From JANWYT01 sp034437555 (GTDB lineage: Bacteria; Chloroflexota; Anaerolineae; Aggregatilineales; Phototrophicaceae), in contig DAOTTQ010000013.1 in NCBI GenBank assembly GCA_034437555.1, forward strand, positions 1 to 64,000: 64,000 bases of DNA. Direction: 5' to 3'. This document shows positions 59,591 through 64,000 of the stretch, piece by piece. Numbering within the stretch: the stretch's first letter is position 1; each line of letters begins with the position of its first letter. The position numbers and the translations under genes were made by a program. The notes beneath the pieces are model-generated. The model had not been told where the DNA came from and ran no database searches. It was given only the letters and a program-made list of their open reading frames with translations.

Positions 59591-61565
59591 CCCCCAAAGT
59601 AAACGTTAGAAGCGTTAAAGCGGTTTGCCCATCATCAAGGGGTAGGCGCACTTGTGCGTTATTGGGGTCGTACCAGCCCACAATGAGCGTATATGTGCCT
59701 GTCGGCAAGTTTGCTAGGTCTAGCGCGTGGTGGTCGTTGATGGGCGTGTTCGGTTGCCACGTCGTCGTGGGGTTCATGCCCCCTACAGGCTCACTATCGC
59801 GCCCCATTACTAGTACGCCATTGGCATCTAGCAACTGTACAAACACTTTATAGGGTGTGGGCAACGTTACCGCGCTTTGCCACTCTAAATCCATCAGCAA
59901 CACACTGTTGGCTAGGGGCGCAAGCGTGCTAAAGCCTGCACGATTTAGCACAATCACCCCGCCAAAGCTCGCATTGCGCGCTTCGTAGATGAGTGGGGCT
60001 TGTGCGGTGGCATAGCGATAATAGCGCATTGCGCCCCCGTTCCACCAATTGCCCTCAATGGGGAAGGCTTGCGTGTTTAAGGTGCGTTCTATCACGCCCT
60101 CTGGGTCGTGTTCGCGCTCGCCATAGTACACCGCAAACACGCGCTCATAATTGCCAATAATCGTTTCTACATTGCGCTGTAAATCACCCGTAGAAGGCAA
60201 TGGGAACACCGGCGCAAGCCCTTTATAGTAATAGCCAAAGACTTCGCGCACGCCCTGCGCCGAAACAATCACGGCATCTCGGGACGTGGCTTGTAACTGA
60301 ATTTGTGCGCCCAAGCCCTTAAAATCATCACGGCTGAGGTCTGTTTTTGCGCCGTTGTACATTGTAAAGACCCCCGATGCCAGCGTATACCAAAATGCCA
60401 GCACCGCAAATACGGTTACGGCACGCGGTAAATATCGCCATGGGGTGCGGCGTTCACGGGTACGAAGATGCCATAGCACCCACACGCCACGCCCCATCCA
60501 CAACGCCAGCGCAATTTGTGAAGGCAATAAGAAGCGCAAATAGCGTTCCCATAAGCCAAAATAAACGTACAATCCCACACTTACCACCAGCCACACAATC
60601 GGAAGTAACAGTCGCCACCATTCCCCGCGCGGACGATATGGCAACATTGCCAGCCCAAACAGGAGTAAGAAATAGACGACAATGCCCATGCCGTTCAGGT
60701 TTTCCTCGAAGGTAATGCCAAACGCAAACCAACCTTGTAGAAGGCGCAAAAATTCGCCTAAGCCAATGGGGCTGGCATAATTAGGAACGCTGCTTGTTTG
60801 CCTTAGCGCAACCTCTATCCATGGGTAAAAAGAAGCGATGGTGATGAGATTGGCAACCCCATAAATGATGAGGGCGCGAAAGGTTGTCCCAATGGTGTAG
60901 ATGGGTTCTATGCCGGGGCGAATGAGGCGTGATGTGGTGCGCCGTGCGGGGTTTATCAGGCGCATATTGCCCATTAGGATTGCGCCAAGCCACAGCACTG
61001 CCATAACGCCCTGTGCCACCATAAGCAGCGCATAGCTAAAGTGCGTATACATGCCGAGCGCGTTGACACCCGCAAAGCCCAATGCAGGAAAAAAGAGTGA
61101 ATCGCCTCGCAGATAGGCTTTAACAAAGCCCACAAATAGCCACATACTCGCCGTTGCCAGCATCGCAAGCATGGCGTACATTCGCATTTCTTGGGCATAG
61201 TGGATGCTAAACGTATTGAGGGCAATAAAACCTGCCGTTGCAATGCCCGCCACATCCCCATAAAGACGCTTGCCTAGCGCAAACGCAAATGCCACGCTTG
61301 CCACGCTCATGAGGACAGACAAATAGCGCATGGCAAAAATGCTATCGCCTGTTACATCTTCCCACACAGAAAGCGAGAAGAAGTAAGCTGGCACATGCAC
61401 ATTATTCTGAAGCATGGGAATCATCTCAAAGAGGGTGCGTTGGCTGTGTCCATAGGATACGCCCTCGTCATACCACATTGAAGAAACGTCTAGCTGATGG
61501 GTGCGTAAAAACGCACTCACCCCCAAAATAAGCGTTATGAGAAGAACAGTCCAACCTCTACGCAT
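59583..61565 (-). CDS. GT39-like membrane glycosyltransferase
   Basis: A 660-aa protein with about 11-12 membrane helices (about 6-420). The first external loop SSMWYDEGVSYGHSQRTLFE has the D-E acidic pair typical of dolichyl-phosphate-mannose/ArnT-type GT-C enzymes; HYAQEMRMYAM is the common GT39 motif in the second luminal loop. A C-terminal extracytoplasmic part (about 440-660) ends in a beta domain (LANLPTGTYTLIVGWYDPNN). The start overlaps the upstream glycosidase-like gene by 8 bp, so both are translated together. The sugar donor and acceptor are unknown. Confidence 0.83.
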   Translation of the reverse strand: MRRGWTVLLITLILGVSAFLRTHQLDVSSMWYDEGVSYGHSQRTLFEMIPMLQNNVHVPAYFFSLSVWEDVTGDSIFAMRYLSVLMSVASVAFAFALGKRLYGDVAGIATAGFIALNTFSIHYAQEMRMYAMLAMLATASMWLFVGFVKAYLRGDSLFFPALGFAGVNALGMYTHFSYALLMVAQGVMAVLWLGAILMGNMRLINPARRTTSRLIRPGIEPIYTIGTTFRALIIYGVANLITIASFYPWIEVALRQTSSVPNYASPIGLGEFLRLLQGWFAFGITFEENLNGMGIVVYFLLLFGLAMLPYRPRGEWWRLLLPIVWLVVSVGLYVYFGLWERYLRFLLPSQIALALWMGRGVWVLWHLRTRERRTPWRYLPRAVTVFAVLAFWYTLASGVFTMYNGAKTDLSRDDFKGLGAQIQLQATSRDAVIVSAQGVREVFGYYYKGLAPVFPLPSTGDLQRNVETIIGNYERVFAVYYGEREHDPEGVIERTLNTQAFPIEGNWWNGGAMRYYRYATAQAPLIYEARNASFGGVIVLNRAGFSTLAPLANSVLLMDLEWQSAVTLPTPYKVFVQLLDANGVLVMGRDSEPVGGMNPTTTWQPNTPINDHHALDLANLPTGTYTLIVGWYDPNNAQVRLPLDDGQTALTLLTFTLGAN

Positions 61566-63306
61566 GGTTGCGCCTCATTTCATATACCAACGCGGCTAAA
61601 CTGACCAAGAGCAACACGCCTAAAACGGCAATGGGTACGCCCACATTGCCCCACACGCGGTTCTCTACTCGTATTGCATCTATCTGATATTGCTGTGATA
61701 GTCCCTCAAATGAAATGCTGTGGGCTTCGGGTAGCACACTAGAATACACGCGCACCCATTGCCAACCCTCTTGGGGCATTAACGCCATGTGCCGCTCATC
61801 ATCTAGCTTCAGAATAATGCGGTGTGGTACGTCTTTTAGGCGCACATAAACATCTGTGCCATAAAAACGAAACGCCGTGCTGTAGCTCTTGAGGGCTTCG
61901 CCAAACTGCGCCTCACTATCTATTGATGGCACACTTTCTTTATGCGTGATTTGCCACGTTTCGGCTTGGTGTGTGCCAGAATAAAGCGTGGGCGTTTGCC
62001 CCGTGATGTAGTCCTTCATCGATGTATACACGGGCAGGGGCGTAAATGTGGGCTTTTCGGGCGAATAATCGGGTTCTACCATGCGGAAATAGTAAAACGA
62101 TTGCCCCTGTTCAAAGGGGTCGGGGCGCGTGAAAAACCAGTAAAACACCCCACCCACCCATGACCATTCTTCTTGGGCGCGCTGATAAAGTTCGGGTGTA
62201 AAGCGTGCCGATTCTTCTTGGGTGGATAGCCCAAAGCGGTCATAGTCTGCAATTTGGTCGGGGGGCAATTCTGCCGAAAGCACGGCATTAAACGATGCTT
62301 CACTTAGCCAGATGGGCTTATGAGCATCACCGTTTGCCACCATAATGGCGCGGTAGTAGGTATGGCGTGCTACGTTCACGGTGGTGGGGCGCAATCGGCG
62401 GTCGGTTGCGCCACTAAATAACCCGTAGGCTTGCGCTGCCAGTACATCAAAGCACGCCCCCGCGCCATTGTCATACATGGTTTGTAAGTAGGCAATGTCT
62501 TGATAACCCTGATAACCATCCAATGAAATGGTGGGCGCAATGGCAGCACTAATCACAACAATCTCGGGGTCGATGGCTTTAAGGGCAGTATACGTTTGGC
62601 AGAGCATGTCGGTATAAGCCACTGGGTTTGCAAATTGTTCACCCCATTCGGGATAGATATTGGGTTCATTCCAAATTTGATAGTGTGTGATGCGCCCCTT
62701 ATAACGCTCTGCGACGGCAACCGCATAATTGACGAAATCACGCACATCATCGGGAGGGGCAAATGTGCCTTTGCTTTCGGGGCTATTTGCCCAGTCCGGT
62801 GGGTTGCTTAGGCGTACCATCATCTTAAAGCCGTACTCGTCTACAAGGTCAACGATGCGGTCGTATTTTTCCCATGCGTCAATGGTATCGGGGATGCCAT
62901 CGCCGTTGTAATCGTTGCGAGAATCGGTAAATTGCCCGCGTCCATCAATTTCTAAATCTTCCCAAGTGAACTCTTGCCGTAGCCACGTAAACCCGCCTTC
63001 TTTAATCATCTCTAGCATGGCGCGGAGCTTGGGTTCTTCTACTTCTTTTTGTAGAAAAACGTTAATGCCATAGGGTGGGCTGTCTTTGTGCTGAATGGGC
63101 GCAGAGGCTTGGGTATTAAGCGGGGCGCGAAGCACATTACCCCCCAGTTCTACCATGCCTCTTAGTTGCCCAAATGGGCTTTCTTCGCCTGTTTGGCTAC
63201 GAAAGAACTGCCACGCCAGCCCCCGATTCGCAAGGTCTAGCGCAAGCAACGCTCCCAAGCCCAAAAACGCAATAATGCCATACAGCAAGGTTCTCTTGGC
63301 TATCAT
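61558..63306 (-). CDS. Membrane-anchored GH-A clan glycoside-hydrolase-like protein
   Basis: A 582-aa protein: N-terminal membrane helix (about 8-27), a TIM-barrel glycosidase region (about 75-420) with GGFTWLRQEFTWEDLEIDGR, HYQIWNEPNIYPEWG (acid/base Glu in NEP) and PIWLSEASF (nucleophile Glu candidate), and a C-terminal helix (about 552-574). It resembles GH39/GH5-like enzymes; the substrate cannot be read. DYNGDGIPDTIDA looks like a calcium loop. It overlaps the GT39-like gene by 8 bp, so synthesis and trimming of a surface glycan may be linked (inference). Confidence 0.78.
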   Translation of the reverse strand: MIAKRTLLYGIIAFLGLGALLALDLANRGLAWQFFRSQTGEESPFGQLRGMVELGGNVLRAPLNTQASAPIQHKDSPPYGINVFLQKEVEEPKLRAMLEMIKEGGFTWLRQEFTWEDLEIDGRGQFTDSRNDYNGDGIPDTIDAWEKYDRIVDLVDEYGFKMMVRLSNPPDWANSPESKGTFAPPDDVRDFVNYAVAVAERYKGRITHYQIWNEPNIYPEWGEQFANPVAYTDMLCQTYTALKAIDPEIVVISAAIAPTISLDGYQGYQDIAYLQTMYDNGAGACFDVLAAQAYGLFSGATDRRLRPTTVNVARHTYYRAIMVANGDAHKPIWLSEASFNAVLSAELPPDQIADYDRFGLSTQEESARFTPELYQRAQEEWSWVGGVFYWFFTRPDPFEQGQSFYYFRMVEPDYSPEKPTFTPLPVYTSMKDYITGQTPTLYSGTHQAETWQITHKESVPSIDSEAQFGEALKSYSTAFRFYGTDVYVRLKDVPHRIILKLDDERHMALMPQEGWQWVRVYSSVLPEAHSISFEGLSQQYQIDAIRVENRVWGNVGVPIAVLGVLLLVSLAALVYEMRRNHA

Positions 63307-63316
63307 GCGCTCGTAC

Positions 63317-63727
63317 CTAGCCTACCCACGCATTGCCGGGCAAGCGTGCCACGCCCACAAAAATGAGTGCCATTGTTAGCCCAATGATGAGTAACGCCCG
63401 CCAATAAAACTTGGGGTTGGGGGTGCTTTCATCGGCTTTGCGCTTCATAGAAAAGTGACCGTGTGCCACAGCTAACGCTAGCGTATTAGTAACGGCATGT
63501 TCCCAACGATAGCCTGTTTGCACGCTAACGCTAAGGTTAAGAATGAACACGAGCAAGCCCAACGCCCATTGCAAGCCAATGAGACTGCTAAAAATGGTCA
63601 TGACGCGCACCGCGAGCTTATCATAGGCTTTCTTTGCGAGTGCGCCGTATAACACATAGCCTGCCGCGCCAAGGACAGCAAGTACCACAAGCCAGCGTGT
63701 GTGTCCGTGAATTGTTTGTAAGTCCAT
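63317..63727 (-). CDS. Small four-helix membrane protein with conserved-looking histidines
   Basis: A 136-aa protein with about four membrane helices. Histidines lie at helix ends: IHGHTRW near the N-terminus, YRWEHAVTN, and AHGHFSM in the middle. The arrangement recalls small heme-b membrane proteins, but no family is certain. It is first on the - strand before the glycosidase-like gene (10 bp). AAAGGA precedes the ATG, and TTGGAT-16-TATAAT lies upstream. Confidence 0.6.
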   Translation of the reverse strand: MDLQTIHGHTRWLVVLAVLGAAGYVLYGALAKKAYDKLAVRVMTIFSSLIGLQWALGLLVFILNLSVSVQTGYRWEHAVTNTLALAVAHGHFSMKRKADESTPNPKFYWRALLIIGLTMALIFVGVARLPGNAWVG

Positions 63728-63770
63728 CGTTCAAACATCCTTTGTGATGAGGTGGTGTCAATACACCCCT

Positions 63771-63798
63771 ATTATAAGCGCATTACTGCCCTATCCAA
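63771..63798 (-). promoter_or_regulatory. Promoter of the 63727-55910 membrane/glycan gene set
   Basis: On the - strand TTGGAT, 16 bp, TATAAT, about 45 bp before ATG 63727. GCATTACTGCCC occurs twice nearby (63780-63791 and 63802-63813). Confidence 0.5.
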
Positions 63799-63837
63799 GA
63801 GGCATTACTGCCCCCGTTAAATGTGATATATTGCCCC

Positions 63838-64000
63838 TTACCAGATGGTTTTTATGCTAGAAAGAGCAATCTTGCTATCACGACTGATAACAGGCACACC
63901 GTAATATAAGCCCGTAGTAGCAATGATGCGGTCTGGCATCTCTGGAATTTGAATGGCATCCACTTGGCTCATCAGACGTACAATTGCCAAGTTGAGGGGG
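63838..64000 (-). CDS. PIN-domain toxin (VapC-like), C-terminal part, cut by window edge
   Basis: The last 53 codons of an ORF entering from beyond the window end: PLNLAIVRLMSQVDAIQIPE then MPDRIIATTGLYYGVPVISR, ending with DSKIALSSIKTIW. MPDRIIAxT and the ISRDSKI segment carry the two C-terminal acidic residues of PIN RNases. Family knowledge: VapC toxins cleave RNA and pair with a VapB antitoxin, whose gene would lie outside the window. Confidence 0.8.
   Translation of the reverse strand, partial: PLNLAIVRLMSQVDAIQIPEMPDRIIATTGLYYGVPVISRDSKIALSSIKTIW

Overview
Organism: the window looks like a chromosomal segment of a Chloroflexota bacterium, probably Anaerolineae-like. This is inference from gene content and style: moderate GC; many secreted proteins built from SH3b, LysM, lamin-tail and WD40 modules joined by Thr/Pro-rich linkers; GT39-type membrane glycosyltransferases; a giant clostripain-like protein; a J-domain/TPR membrane protein. 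No 16S rRNA or tRNA was seen, so placement rests on proteins only. Promoters with TATAAT- or TTACAAT-like -10 boxes and GGAGG-like ribosome sites are common.

Layout. 0-4.4 kb: an iron-sulfur/CCG-domain membrane oxidoreductase, then a serine-biosynthesis-like pair (class V aminotransferase plus short phosphoglycerate dehydrogenase). 4.4-13.3 kb: membrane J-domain/TPR protein, a hidden 35-aa membrane peptide, a DUF4231/SLATT protein, an SGNH hydrolase, a secreted SH3b protein, a TPR protein, a DEAD-box helicase with a GYRGNR-repeat tail and a structured leader, and a short tatA. 13.3-19 kb: MpaB/DUF2236 protein, rhodanese, GPH-type MFS transporter, recO, and a LysM-LTD / ECF sigma / zinc-less anti-sigma-like operon. 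19-22.9 kb: an Fe(III)-type ABC importer.

23.2-27.3 kb is the most interesting region. An E2-like protein, a JAMM-like protein and a ThiF/E1-like protein form a tight operon with no recognisable ubiquitin-like modifier. The JAMM-like protein has Gln for the second metal-binding His, and its C-terminal half carries an E2/RWD-like YPxxPP motif. About 120 bp downstream comes an unrecognised 75-aa protein whose gene overlaps a PIMT-type methyltransferase of the long, C-terminally extended kind found in some peptide-modification clusters. I treat this as a candidate bacterial ubiquitin-like conjugation locus with an attached protein-methylation module.

27-45 kb: Nudix CoA pyrophosphatase-like protein, secreted WD40 protein, Sua5, an unknown protein, a response regulator, a 1506-aa clostripain-family protein, rpsD, a small transcript candidate with a perfect Shine-Dalgarno and a 10-codon ORF, msrA, a LOG protein, a hidden 41-aa ORF, an epimerase-like oxidoreductase, a PP2C phosphatase and three membrane-associated proteins, two of them paralogous. 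45-56 kb: a CopC-CopD-cytochrome fusion with a destroyed heme motif, a degenerate TIR-like protein, a 3'(2'),5'-bisphosphate nucleotidase-like enzyme, a sugar dehydrogenase, a double FtsX permease and a GT39 protein.

55.9-59.5 kb: a type IIG/ISP-like restriction-methylase lies between two same-strand remnants of c-type cytochrome coding sequence, as if it had landed in a cytochrome gene. 59.5-64 kb: GT39-like and GH-A-like membrane proteins encoded by overlapping genes, a small four-helix membrane protein, and the C-terminal end of a PIN toxin running off the window edge. No CRISPR array, insertion sequence, prophage or replication origin was seen.
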